NCBI GenBank assembly: GCA_003526375.1
Contig: DPDG01000096.1
Coordinates: forward strand, 1-64,000
Reading direction: 5' to 3'
DNA: 64,000 nucleotides
Origin: Lentisphaeria bacterium
Lineage (GTDB): Bacteria > Verrucomicrobiota > Lentisphaeria > Victivallales > UBA1829
Position 1 is the first letter of the stretch; each line of letters starts with the position of its first letter. The notes beneath the pieces are model-generated. The model was not told the DNA's origin. It was given only the letters and a program-made list of their open reading frames with translations, and ran no database searches. Made by a program: the position numbers and the translations under genes. Shown one piece after another: positions 7,316 through 16,724 of this stretch.

Positions 7316-9157
7316 ATGAACGATCGCAAGTGTATGGTATTGCTGATCACAGTTTTATTTGTTCCTGTTTTATTAGTCGGATACGTTCTCTGGAATCAGC
7401 ATGCTACGGTCGTGACCGAAGAAAAGAAATTGTTTGATAAGCTTTGTTTGAAAAGAACTGTTTCGGAAGAGAGCAACGATTATGCCGTTGCTGTAAAGTC
7501 TCTGCTGGAAGCTCTGGAATTGCTGAAGAAACAGTCTGTTTCTGATCCTGATAAGGGTAAACTTGCAATAGCTTGCGAGGCTCTCTGTTCTGCATGTCTG
7601 CATCTGAAAAACGATAAGGAAGCGGAACAATACGGACTGAAGGCATTGGCACTGAAAAAAGAACTGTATGGGGAATGGCATCTTGAGTTATTCAATATAG
7701 AATGTCTGCTGGGAAGTATTTATAACCGGTTGAACAAAAGGGATACCGCGTTGCAGCACTACTCACATGCACGTACAATCATGGCAGAAGAACCTGAGGG
7801 GGTTGAACCTTTCCATAAAATATGGCTGTGCCGCCAGCTTGCCGAGCTCTATTTTTCAATAAACCAGCAACATATGTTTGAGGCCTCTCTGCGAGAGCTG
7901 GTTTATCTCATCAAGATACATTCCGCCCATACAAATAATCTTGAGGAACTGTATACGAAACTCGCAGTCATGGCGGAGACACATGGCAAGGATATCATGC
8001 GTTCCTTCCTGCCGAAGATGAAGAAACAGGCGGATATGGGGAATCCTGATGCCCAGTTCGCAGTGGCACTGTGGTATTCCATTGGTGGAGTCTTCCGGAA
8101 GGAGCCGGACACAAAAACTGCAATCAAATATTTTTCCAAAGCGGCGGAACAGGGAGACATACAGGCGCAATATCTTCTTGGAATAGCCTATTCTGAAAAT
8201 AGAACAACAGCAAAGGATATGGCTAGATCGGTGAAGTGGAGTCGTAAAGTAGCAGAGCAGGGAGATGCCGAGGCACAATTTTGGCTTGGATGGCACTACA
8301 AGACTGGTTCAGGCGTGGCAAAGGATATGAGAGAAGCGGTGAAATGGTATCGCAAAGCAGTAGAGCAAGAATATGCAAAGGCACAATTGGATCTTAGGTG
8401 GTGTTATGCCGATGTTTTAAGTGTAACAAAAGATACATCCGAATCCGTGAAGTGGTATCGCAGAGCCGCAGAACAGGGGGATGCAAAAGCACAATATAAT
8501 CTTGGATGGTGTTATGCCAATGGTTCAGGCGTGGCAAAGGATATGAGTGAAGCCGTGAAATGGTGGCGTAAAGCGGCGGAACAGGGACTGGCAGAGGCGC
8601 AATTGAAACTTGAGTGGTGTTATGCCTATGGGAAGGGGGTAGTAAAGGATAGAACTGAAGCTCTAAAATGGCTATGTAAGGCAAAAGCCGCAGAGCTGGG
8701 AGAATATCATCTTGGGCTGACTTATGCTAATAGTGATGGCGTTTTCGTGTGTGATGCTGAAACAGTAAAACGGTTACGTAAGGCGGCGGAACAGGGGAAC
8801 GCAGAAGCGCAATATAATCTTGGAGTGGCTTATCTAAATGGTGATGGTATTGCAAGGGATGTGTCTGAAGCTGTGAAGTGGTATCGCAAAGCGATAGAAC
8901 AGGGGTATACTAAAGCGCAATATAATCTTGGATGTTGTTATGCCAATGGTGAGGGAGTTACAAAGAATATATCCGAAGCCGTAAAATGGATTAGCAAAGC
9001 CGCAGAACGGGGGTTGGCAGAGGCACAATATCATCTTGGGCTGATCTATGGTGATGGCGTTGCAAAAGACATGATTGAAGCCGTGAAGTGGTATCGCAAA
9101 GCGGCGGAACAGGGACATGAGGGGGCAAAAAAAGCTTTGAGTTACTTGGAGAAATAA
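7316..9157 (+). CDS. TPR/Sel1-repeat protein (613 aa)
   Basis: The ribosome site AGGAGAGG precedes the ATG. The N-terminus has a signal anchor (MVLLITVLFVPVLLVGYVLW), then a TPR-like helical domain to about residue 220 (AVAVKSLLEALELLKKQS, EAEQYGLKALALKKELYG), then roughly ten Sel1 repeats and the short end KKALSYLEK. Some repeats are degenerate (RWCYADVLSVTKDT, CKAKAAELGEYHLGL). The N-terminal domain, ribosome site and C-terminal end are nearly identical to those of the next gene, so the two are tandem paralogues that differ mainly in repeat number. Probably an extracytoplasmic protein-interaction scaffold. Confidence 0.85.
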   Translation: MNDRKCMVLLITVLFVPVLLVGYVLWNQHATVVTEEKKLFDKLCLKRTVSEESNDYAVAVKSLLEALELLKKQSVSDPDKGKLAIACEALCSACLHLKNDKEAEQYGLKALALKKELYGEWHLELFNIECLLGSIYNRLNKRDTALQHYSHARTIMAEEPEGVEPFHKIWLCRQLAELYFSINQQHMFEASLRELVYLIKIHSAHTNNLEELYTKLAVMAETHGKDIMRSFLPKMKKQADMGNPDAQFAVALWYSIGGVFRKEPDTKTAIKYFSKAAEQGDIQAQYLLGIAYSENRTTAKDMARSVKWSRKVAEQGDAEAQFWLGWHYKTGSGVAKDMREAVKWYRKAVEQEYAKAQLDLRWCYADVLSVTKDTSESVKWYRRAAEQGDAKAQYNLGWCYANGSGVAKDMSEAVKWWRKAAEQGLAEAQLKLEWCYAYGKGVVKDRTEALKWLCKAKAAELGEYHLGLTYANSDGVFVCDAETVKRLRKAAEQGNAEAQYNLGVAYLNGDGIARDVSEAVKWYRKAIEQGYTKAQYNLGCCYANGEGVTKNISEAVKWISKAAERGLAEAQYHLGLIYGDGVAKDMIEAVKWYRKAAEQGHEGAKKALSYLEK

Positions 9158-9191
9158 ACTGGAATATAAGAATGACAAAGGAGAGGAACAG

Positions 9192-12100
9192 ATGAACTAT
9201 CGCAAGTGTATGGTATTGCTGACCGTAGTTTTACTATCCGGATACTGTGCCGGAAGTCAGCCAGTTGCTGAGGTTACAGCCGAAGAGAAAAAACTGGTCG
9301 ATGAACTTTATTTGAAAGGAATCGCAGCAGAAGAGAGCAACGATTATGCCGTTGCTGTAAAGTCTCTGCTGGAAGCTCTGGAATTGCTGAAGAAACAGTC
9401 CGCTCCTGATAAGAACACGCTTGCAACAGCTTATGAGACTCTCTGTTCCGCATACCTGCATCTGCAAAACGACAGAGAGGCGGAGCAATACGGACTGAAG
9501 GCATTGGCGCTGAAAAAAGAACTGTATGGGGAACAGCATCTTGAGTTATTTAAAACAGAATGTCTGCTGGGAAGAATTTATAACCGGTTGAACAAATGGG
9601 ATACCGCGTTGCAGCACTATTCTCACGCACGTACAATCATTGAGCAAAAACCTGAAATTGTTAAAGTTACCCTCAGAATATGGCTGTATCGTCAGCTCGT
9701 TGAGCTCTATTTTTCAACAAACCGGCAAAAAGAGTTTGAGGAATCCCTGCGGATGCTTGTCTCTCTTTGCAAGGCAAATTCCGCCCACGCGAATAATCTC
9801 GGTGAACTGTATAAGAAACTCGCAGGCATGGCAGAGACCCATGGCAAGGATGTCATGTGTTCTTTCCTGCCGAAAATGAAGAAACAGGCGGATATGGGGA
9901 ATCCTGATGCCCAGTTCGCAGTGGCACTGTGGTATTCCATTGGTGGAGTCTTCCGAAAGGAGCCGGACACAAAAGCTGCAATCAAATATTTTTCCAAAGC
10001 GGCGGGACAGGGGGTGGTAGAAGCACAATATTGGCTTGGTTGGTGCTATCATACTGGTTCAGGCGTAGCAAAAGACATGAATGAAGCCGTGAAGTGGTAT
10101 CGCAAAGCGGCGGAACAGGGATTGGCAGAGGCACAATATGTGCTTGGAATTTGTTATGGCACTGCTGATGGCGTGGCAGAGGATATGAGCGAAGCACTAA
10201 AATGGTTTTATAAAGCGGCAGAACAGGGACATACAGAGGCACAATGTAATCTTGGATGGCACTACATGATTGGTTTAGGTATAACAAAGAATATGAGCGA
10301 AGCACTAAAATGGTGGCACAAAGCGGCAGAACAGGGAAACGCAGAAGCGCAATATAATCTTGGATGCTGTTATGTCAAAGGTGATGGCGTTGCGAAAGAC
10401 ATGAGCGAAGCCGTGAAGTGGTGGCGCAAAGCGGCGGAACAGGGACATGCACAGGCTCAATATGATCTTGGGCTGGTCTATGTCAATGGAGAAGGTATAA
10501 CAAAGGACACTGTTGAAGCCGTGAAATGGTATCGCAAAGCGGCAGAACAGGGACATAAGGACGCTCAATATAATCTTGGATGCTGTTATGACAATGGAGA
10601 AGGTATAACAAAGGACATAGTTGAAGCCGTGAAGTGGTATCGCAAAGCGGCGGAACAGGGATTGGCAGAGGCACAATATAATCTTGGGCAAGTCTATACC
10701 AAAGGCGATGGCGTTGCAAAAGACATGATTGAAGCCGTGAAGTGGTATCGCAAAGCGGCAGAGCAGGGATTGGCAGAGGCTCAATATAATCTTGGGCAAG
10801 TCTATGCCAAAGGTGATGGTGTTGTAAAGAATATGATTGAAGCCGTGAAGTGGTATCGCAAGGCGGCTGAGCAGGGATTGGCAGAGGCACAATTTTATCT
10901 TGGATTGTGTTATACCAATGGCGATGGCGTTGCAAAGAATATGAATGAAGCCGTGAAATGGTGGCGTAAGGCGGCGGAACTGGGATATGCACAGGCACAA
11001 TATAATCTTGGGAAGGTCTATGCCTATGGTGATGGCGTTGCAAAGGATATGAATGAAGCCGTGAAGTGGTGGTATAGGGCGGCAGAACAGGGACATGCTA
11101 AAGCGCAATACAATCTTGGATTGTGTTATACCAATGGTTCAGGCGTAGCAAAGAATATGATTGAAGCCGTGAAATGGTGGCGTAAGGCAGCGGAACAGGG
11201 ATATGCACAGGCGCAATATAATCTTGGGGTGGTTTATGGAACTGGCATTGGCGTAGCAAAGGATATGATTGAAGCTGTAAAATGGTATCGCAAAGCGGCG
11301 GAACTTGGAGATGCAGAGGCTCAATTTTATCTTGGATGCTGTTATGCCAAAGGTGATGGCGTTGCAAAGAATATGAGCGAAGCACTAAAATGGATTCGCA
11401 AAGCGGCGGAACAGGGACTGGCAGAGGCTCAATGTGATCTTGGAATAGCTTATCTAAATGGCGATGGCGTTGCAAAGGATATGAATGAAGCCGTGAAGTG
11501 GTGGTATAGGGCGGCAGAACAGGGACATGCTAAAGCGCAATACGATCTTGGATTGTGTTATAACAATGGTTCAGGCGTAGCAAAGGATATGATTGAAGCC
11601 GTGAAATGGTGGCGTAAGGCAGCGGAACAGGGATATGCACAGGCGCAATATAATCTTGGGGTGGTTTATGGAAGTGGCATTGGCGTAGCAAAGGATATGG
11701 GTGAAGCTGTAAAATGGTATCGCAAAGCGGCGGAACTTGGAGATGCAGAGGCACAATTTTATCTTGGGCAAGTCTATGCCAAAGGCGATGGTGTAGTAAA
11801 GAATATGATTGAAGCCGTGAAATGGTATCGTAAGGCAGCGGAACAGGGACACTCTAAGGCACAATGTTGGCTTGGTCGGTGCTATGCTAATGGTTCTGGT
11901 GTTTCCCAAGACATAGCTGAAGCTGTAAAATGGTCTCGCAAAGCGGCGGAACAGGGATTGGCAAAGGCTCAATATGATCTTGGATGCTGTTATGCCAATG
12001 GCATTGGCGTTGCAAAGAATATGAGCGAAGCACTAAAATGGTGGCATAAGGCGGCAGAACAGGGATATGCAAACGCACAATACGAGCTTGGAATAGCTTA

Positions 12101-13085
12101 TCTAAATGGCGATGGCGTAGCAAAAGACATGAATGAAGCCGTGAAATGGTGGCATAGGGCGGCGGAACAGGGACATGCAGAGGGGCAATATGAACTTGGT
12201 GTGTGTTATGACAATGGTGAAGGCGTAGCAAAGGACATGATTGAAGCTGTGAAATGGTATCGCAAAGCCGCAGAGCGGGGACACTCTAAGGCACAATACA
12301 ATCTTGCCTTGTGCTATGCTAAAGGTCAAGGTGTCGAGCAGAATTATGTTGAAGCTGTGAAGTGGTATCGCAAAGCCGCAGAGCAGGGACATGCATGGGC
12401 TCAATATAATCTTGGATATTGTTATGCCTGTGGGGAGGGGGTAGTAAAGGATATGAGAGAAGCTGTGAAGTGGTATCGCAAAGCCGCAGAACAGGGGGAT
12501 GCCCCTGCGCAAGATAGTCTTGGATGGTGCTATTATACTGGTTCAGGTGTAGCAAAAGACATGATTGAAGCCGTGAAGTGGTATCGCAAAGCCGCAGAGC
12601 GGGGGCACTCTAAGGCACAATACAATCTTGGCGTGTGCTATGCTAAAGGTCAAGGTGTCGAGCAGAATTATGTTGAAGCTGTGAAGTGGTATCGCAAAGC
12701 GGCGGAACAGGGGGATGCAAACGCACAATATAATCTTGGAGTGGCTTATCTAAATGGTGATGGTATTGCAAGGGATGTGTCTGAAGCTGTGAAATGGTGG
12801 CGTAAGGCGGCAGAACAGGGGGATGCCCCTGCGCCTGCGCAATGTAATCTTGGATGGTGCTATCATACTGGTTCAGGTGTAGCAAAAGACATGATTGAAG
12901 CTGTAAAATGGTATCGCAAAGCGGCAGAACTTGGAGATGCAGAGGCACAATTTTATCTTGGGCAAGTCTATGCCAAAGGCGATGGTGTAGTAAAGAATAT
13001 GATTGAAGCCGTGAAATGGTATCGTAAGGCAGCGGAACAGGGACATGAGGGTGCAAAAAAAGCTTTGAGTTACTTGGAGAAATAA
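9192..13085 (+). CDS. Giant TPR/Sel1-repeat protein (1297 aa)
   Basis: This protein has a signal peptide (cysteine in LLSGYCAGS, not a clean lipobox), a TPR-like domain to about residue 230, one divergent repeat, then 28 full 36-residue Sel1 units and a final partial unit ending KKALSYLEK. Typical units begin EAVKWYRKAAEQG and continue with AEAQYNLG and GDGVAKDM. Higher-order duplication is visible: units 11-13 closely match units 15-17, unit 22 matches 25, and the last two units match 17 onward. Unit 27 has a two-residue insertion from a duplicated CCTGCG. The stop is TAA with no frame damage across 3.9 kb, so the array is under selection. Partner and role are unknown. Confidence 0.88.
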   Translation: MNYRKCMVLLTVVLLSGYCAGSQPVAEVTAEEKKLVDELYLKGIAAEESNDYAVAVKSLLEALELLKKQSAPDKNTLATAYETLCSAYLHLQNDREAEQYGLKALALKKELYGEQHLELFKTECLLGRIYNRLNKWDTALQHYSHARTIIEQKPEIVKVTLRIWLYRQLVELYFSTNRQKEFEESLRMLVSLCKANSAHANNLGELYKKLAGMAETHGKDVMCSFLPKMKKQADMGNPDAQFAVALWYSIGGVFRKEPDTKAAIKYFSKAAGQGVVEAQYWLGWCYHTGSGVAKDMNEAVKWYRKAAEQGLAEAQYVLGICYGTADGVAEDMSEALKWFYKAAEQGHTEAQCNLGWHYMIGLGITKNMSEALKWWHKAAEQGNAEAQYNLGCCYVKGDGVAKDMSEAVKWWRKAAEQGHAQAQYDLGLVYVNGEGITKDTVEAVKWYRKAAEQGHKDAQYNLGCCYDNGEGITKDIVEAVKWYRKAAEQGLAEAQYNLGQVYTKGDGVAKDMIEAVKWYRKAAEQGLAEAQYNLGQVYAKGDGVVKNMIEAVKWYRKAAEQGLAEAQFYLGLCYTNGDGVAKNMNEAVKWWRKAAELGYAQAQYNLGKVYAYGDGVAKDMNEAVKWWYRAAEQGHAKAQYNLGLCYTNGSGVAKNMIEAVKWWRKAAEQGYAQAQYNLGVVYGTGIGVAKDMIEAVKWYRKAAELGDAEAQFYLGCCYAKGDGVAKNMSEALKWIRKAAEQGLAEAQCDLGIAYLNGDGVAKDMNEAVKWWYRAAEQGHAKAQYDLGLCYNNGSGVAKDMIEAVKWWRKAAEQGYAQAQYNLGVVYGSGIGVAKDMGEAVKWYRKAAELGDAEAQFYLGQVYAKGDGVVKNMIEAVKWYRKAAEQGHSKAQCWLGRCYANGSGVSQDIAEAVKWSRKAAEQGLAKAQYDLGCCYANGIGVAKNMSEALKWWHKAAEQGYANAQYELGIAYLNGDGVAKDMNEAVKWWHRAAEQGHAEGQYELGVCYDNGEGVAKDMIEAVKWYRKAAERGHSKAQYNLALCYAKGQGVEQNYVEAVKWYRKAAEQGHAWAQYNLGYCYACGEGVVKDMREAVKWYRKAAEQGDAPAQDSLGWCYYTGSGVAKDMIEAVKWYRKAAERGHSKAQYNLGVCYAKGQGVEQNYVEAVKWYRKAAEQGDANAQYNLGVAYLNGDGIARDVSEAVKWWRKAAEQGDAPAPAQCNLGWCYHTGSGVAKDMIEAVKWYRKAAELGDAEAQFYLGQVYAKGDGVVKNMIEAVKWYRKAAEQGHEGAKKALSYLEK
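9975..13057 (+). repeat. 108-bp tandem array coding Sel1 units
   Basis: About 28 near-identical 108-bp units lie head to tail inside the 1297-residue gene. Blocks of several units are duplicated, for example 11160-11310 against 11582-11740, which are almost base-for-base equal. This points to recombination or slippage as the mode of growth, and copy number is likely to vary among strains. Confidence 0.9.
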
Positions 13086-13163
13086 ACTGGAATCAGATTT
13101 GATTTCGTTGTGGTGTGCAAATGTTGAACTGGAATATATGAATGGCAAAGGAGTAAAACTAAA

Positions 13164-13880
13164 TTGAATGCTAGCAAAAGTAAAATTATTTTTGTAAGTT
13201 GCCTTGCAGTATTTTTTATTTGCTGTAAGACTGTTGCCAGAGAAAGTGATGAAGATGGGCAGGAAAGGAAGGATGTAATCAAAGATATTCAAGCATACAT
13301 TACTTGCACCGATACATCACCCGAGCTATTACGAATTTTTTCTGGAAGCAAGTCATGGAAGGTCTGTTTTGTTTGCAAGAAGCTAATTAGTTTTTATTAT
13401 TCTGAAGAAGGTTATTTAGGTGGAGCGGACGGCTATTGTTAGTACCAGGTTGGCACATTTGTGCGAAAAACAGGAAAGCTGCTGAAATTGGAAGATCTCT
13501 TTGAAAAAGAACAGTTACCCTACGTTGCATATGCAATTCGGTATTGCCTGAAGAGACAGAAAAAGACGTACATCACTAATGATCCAAAACCAATTGAGAA
13601 TTTCTATTTTGACAAACGTGGGCTACATTTTTTATATAATCGATATACGATTGCGTCTGGAGTTGATGGAGCCATAGATGTTTGCATTCCATGGCTGTTT
13701 CCCAATGCCAGCTGGCAGCCAAAAAATGAGAAAGAGGCTCTTTATGGCAGGATTTTTACAACACAGGATTTAAGCGCCGGAATAGTAAATACTCCAGAGG
13801 GTGCCATTCGTCTCAAGAATCAGAAGGCACTGTGCGACCTTCTTGAGTGGACTGATGTCAAAACAGCAGACGCAAAATAA
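13164..13880 (+). CDS. DUF3298/RsiV-like secreted protein interrupted by an in-frame TAG
   Basis: The TTG at 13164 follows AAAGGAG and begins a signal peptide (KIIFVSCLAVFFICCKTVA). The frame runs to a TAG at 13440-13442 and continues open in the same frame to TAA at 13878-13880. Both sides belong to one domain: LISFYYSEEGYLGGADGYC before the TAG and YQVGTFVRKTGKLLKLEDLF after it match the GGAH-type and tGK-L-LkdLF motifs of DUF4163/DUF3298 proteins, and IASGVDGAIDVCIPW near the end is the DUF3298 signature. If TAG is not read, only 92 residues are made. It follows the Sel1 genes with a similar leader region. Function is unknown; family members are peptidoglycan- or lysozyme-related. Confidence 0.7.
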
Positions 13881-13977
13881 GCTTGAACAATTATGGATTC
13901 TGAAAAAACTGGTGCAGTCCGGTCAGCTCAAACATATTGGTCCGGCAAAAGGCGGCGAATGGCACGTGCTGAAATAA
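13855..13977 (+). pseudogene. C-terminal winged-helix fragment
   Basis: A 40-codon frame overlaps the end of the DUF3298 gene and ends in TAA. Its last part, LVQSGQLKHIGPAKGGEWHVL, resembles the C-terminal winged-helix tail of AlbA_2/AAA_4 and Fic-type proteins (k-R-I-G-p-K-G-G-x-W). The rest of such a protein is absent, so this is most likely a leftover fragment, although a small standalone protein is possible. Confidence 0.45.
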
Positions 13978-14097
13978 TCCCTCTGTGATTCTGATGCCGC
14001 CGTAGCCCCGGCTTGCGTAACCATAGGGACTGCTCGGCAGGTCATTGTGCTGGGTGATATGGAACTTGGATTCCCCCAGAAATCCGAAACATACGCA

Positions 14098-14217
14098 AGT
14101 GGGGAGTATGGGGACATGGCACTATTGTCCTATAAGAAACCTATTTTATACACCTGATACTGTATAAAATTTAGGTTTCCTATACTCCAATAATGTGAAC
14201 TCCCATAGTCCCCACTT
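14098..14217. repeat. 120-bp imperfect palindrome, copy 2
   Basis: This is a direct copy of the element at 1017-1137. The outer arms differ at single positions (GGGGAGTATG against GGGGACTATG). The central stem is TTTTATAC/GTATAAAA, with a C-G pair where copy 1 has T-A. It lies 8 bp beyond the stop of the primase-helicase gene. The stretch 13978-14097 before it holds nothing I recognise. Confidence 0.85.
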
Positions 14218-14225
14218 TACTCCAG

Positions 14226-16724
14226 TCAGTAGGTCGCCCGGTAGATGTTGGCACCCGCTTTCAGCGTGATCCCTTGCCAAATCTGGATGTCCTCTCCATG
14301 TTTCCGATAGCGTCCTTCCGTAATGTCCGGGAATGCAATTTTGAGCGCGGCATTGAAGTTGCTTTTCCCCTTGGCACGATATCCGGAGTCTTTCATCTCG
14401 TTGGCGTAGGCATTGTAAAGCGCCTGCTTGCCGACTTGCCCCTCAGGGTCTTCCTGAAGCCATTCGGTAAAGAACTCCGTTTCGTGGTCGCAAATGGCGT
14501 GATGCTGTTCAATCATCTGCCTTGATGCTTCCGGAACGGGGAACCTTGTCAGCGATGTAAGCATTTGCGCTCCTCGAATCGCCCAATTGCAGATGCCCGG
14601 CAGTTCCTTTTCCAGTTCCCGCTTAAAATCAGAACGTTCCTCGCTCGTTCCCCGGAACCGGTGGTTGAACGGCAGAATCACCAGACGGTCCCAGAGTCCT
14701 TTGGTACGGTCCACAAACTGCGGAAGCGCGTTTGCGGCATAAACAATCCGAACCGTTGCTGGGGCTTTGGTCGGCGGCTGGTATTTTTGCTCGATATTGA
14801 GCTCGCCGCCATCCGTGACAAGCTTGAAAACTTTCTCGCATTCGGTGATATTGCTTTGTTCGCTGATTACGGGCAATTCCTCCACTAAGTTGAGCTTGTT
14901 TTCGGTCAGCTGGAAAGTTGAAAACCTGTCCTTGAGATTCCCGAACGGGAGACAGCAGGTGTTGCTCTCGCCAACGAGCTTCCGTAGAATATGTGCTGCC
15001 GTACTCTTGCCGTCGCCGCCCTGACCGATCCAGAAAAAGCCGACATTAAGCCGAGTTTCCCCGGAAAGGATATAGCCGAAGATCATTTGAAGTGCCAGAC
15101 GCATCTCATCGCTGTCGAACGTGGTATTCAGGTAGTAGTTCCAATTCGGACATGTCGCGTCCGAATCATAGTCATACGGTACCCCGTCTTTGGCAAATAA
15201 GGCTGGCGATATGGGAATGAATCTCGGTTTGGAGTCCGGATTTGCAATCAGGGCGTTCAGGTTCAGTATTCCGTTGCGGAAGCTCATCCAGCCCCTTGCG
15301 GCTTCTCCGCCGGGGAGCCAGCAGGGCATCCGGTATTTCGACTCGGGCAGTCCGCAAAGATAGTCAGATTGCAGATTCACCAGAATATCGCTGATGAGAT
15401 TCTGACTGATTCGTTCCTGCGCCTGTATATTATTTCGCTGGAGGTATCCGGTGATCCGCATTTTCATCTCCTCCTGTGTGAGACACTTCCAGCCGTTCGC
15501 TGTGAAGAGATACCAATTGCCATTCCAGTATCGCAATGTCAATAAGCCGTTTGCGGTTTTATAATCCGCAAGGAAACTTTCTGCGTAATCCGTAACTGGA
15601 GTTTTCGGGCGGCCTCCCATCATGCCGTTCAAGGGAGAGCTATCCTGCCTTTTGTCCTGTCTGTTTTGCAAAAGCCAGAACTTCTCGAACTCCAGCCATG
15701 TCTTCGGACCGAATTCCCCAGCCGCAAGATATTGAATGTCATTATCCCTGCGGACTCCCGGCAGGCGTGTCAGGCGGCTCGGATTCTTGTTCGCCCTGTC
15801 ATAGGGAAACTGCCGCCTGTCGAGATACTCACGCAGGGCTTTCACACGCGCATCATAGAGCTTTCGGTCTGTTCCGGCTTCGATTTTTACGATGACATGC
15901 AGACTCTTGCCGCCCGACCAGACCACCGACTGGATCGGCAAATGCAGGTGTTTGATTTTTGTCCACTGTTCCTCTTTCGTGAGATCGTCCGCCTCGATCA
16001 GAGTGTATCGGAAATTTACCACATCGGCATCGCAGGGAGCCGTGCCAGCGATCTCAGCTCTGATCGGGTTCAACGATATCCAGGCACCGTGAGGACAAGA
16101 CGATATCATCTGTTTGATTTTTTCGAGGTTCTCTTGTCGTTGCTCCGTTTCCGTATGTTCCACCAGCAGACTCTCACTACGGAGCGGGATATATTTGCCT
16201 TTATCATTCAGCATCGCTTTCAGAGTCAGCTCAAAGTGTTCGCCCGGAAGATACAGCGAGTCAATGAACTGCGCCGCCTGAACAGCCATCTTATCTAAGG
16301 TTTCCGGTGGGGGAAACATTTCATTCGGAGCGTTTTCATAGTGTTTTGCAAGCCAGATCAAGGTGCCAAGCGAAATGTGGTTCTCTTTGTCATCGGTAAT
16401 ACTATCCCAGGTTCTGCGACAATCAGCTTCATTGAACTTCTCCGGGGCAGTTGCCGACCAGTCGTGGAAGACCTCATACACACAGCCTGAATGTTTCAGA
16501 CCGCAGGCAACCTTGAACCACGTGTCATAATCGCAGTTTGCCGGAATCTTCTGAATGACCTCTGCCGCCTTTTCAGCCTCATTCTACGGCTTGACGCTTT
16601 GCACTTTATGCTCATTTCCTTCCTCAAGGTTCCGTTCCGTTTCTGCGGCGGGCGGAACTTCTTTCTTCGAATCCGGTTCAAAGCAAAATCCGGGTTCAAC
16701 GCAAAAATCTGTGTCTTGCATCAT
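14226..16724 (-). CDS. AEP-type primase / SF3 (D5) helicase with in-frame TAG at codon 47
   Basis: This replication protein combines a primase domain (catalytic-type acidic motif TLIEADD, SxH-type motif WSGGKSLHVIVK) with a D5_N/SF3 helicase (Walker A GQGGDGKST at about residues 567-574 and acidic NLVEELP). Such fusions replicate phages, satellites and integrative elements. The ATG at 16724 has AAGGAG seven bases upstream and overlaps the stop of the preceding gene (ATGATG). The frame is interrupted once by TAG at 16584-16586. Directly after it comes NEAEKAAEVIQKIPANCDYD and TWFKVACGLKHSG, a recognisable PriCT_2-like domain running into FHDWSATAPEKF, so the interruption lies within coding sequence. 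Without readthrough, the only in-frame restart noticed is a weak GTG at 16481, inside that domain. Confidence 0.85.

Noticed and set aside
9975..13057. CRISPR array, because of regular repeats
   Set aside because: The 108-bp units are contiguous, in one intact frame, and encode Sel1 motifs; there are no unique spacers.
9700..13290. Long minus-strand open frames across the Sel1 genes
   Set aside because: They are repetitive antisense shadows of the Sel1 units, without ribosome sites or recognisable protein features.
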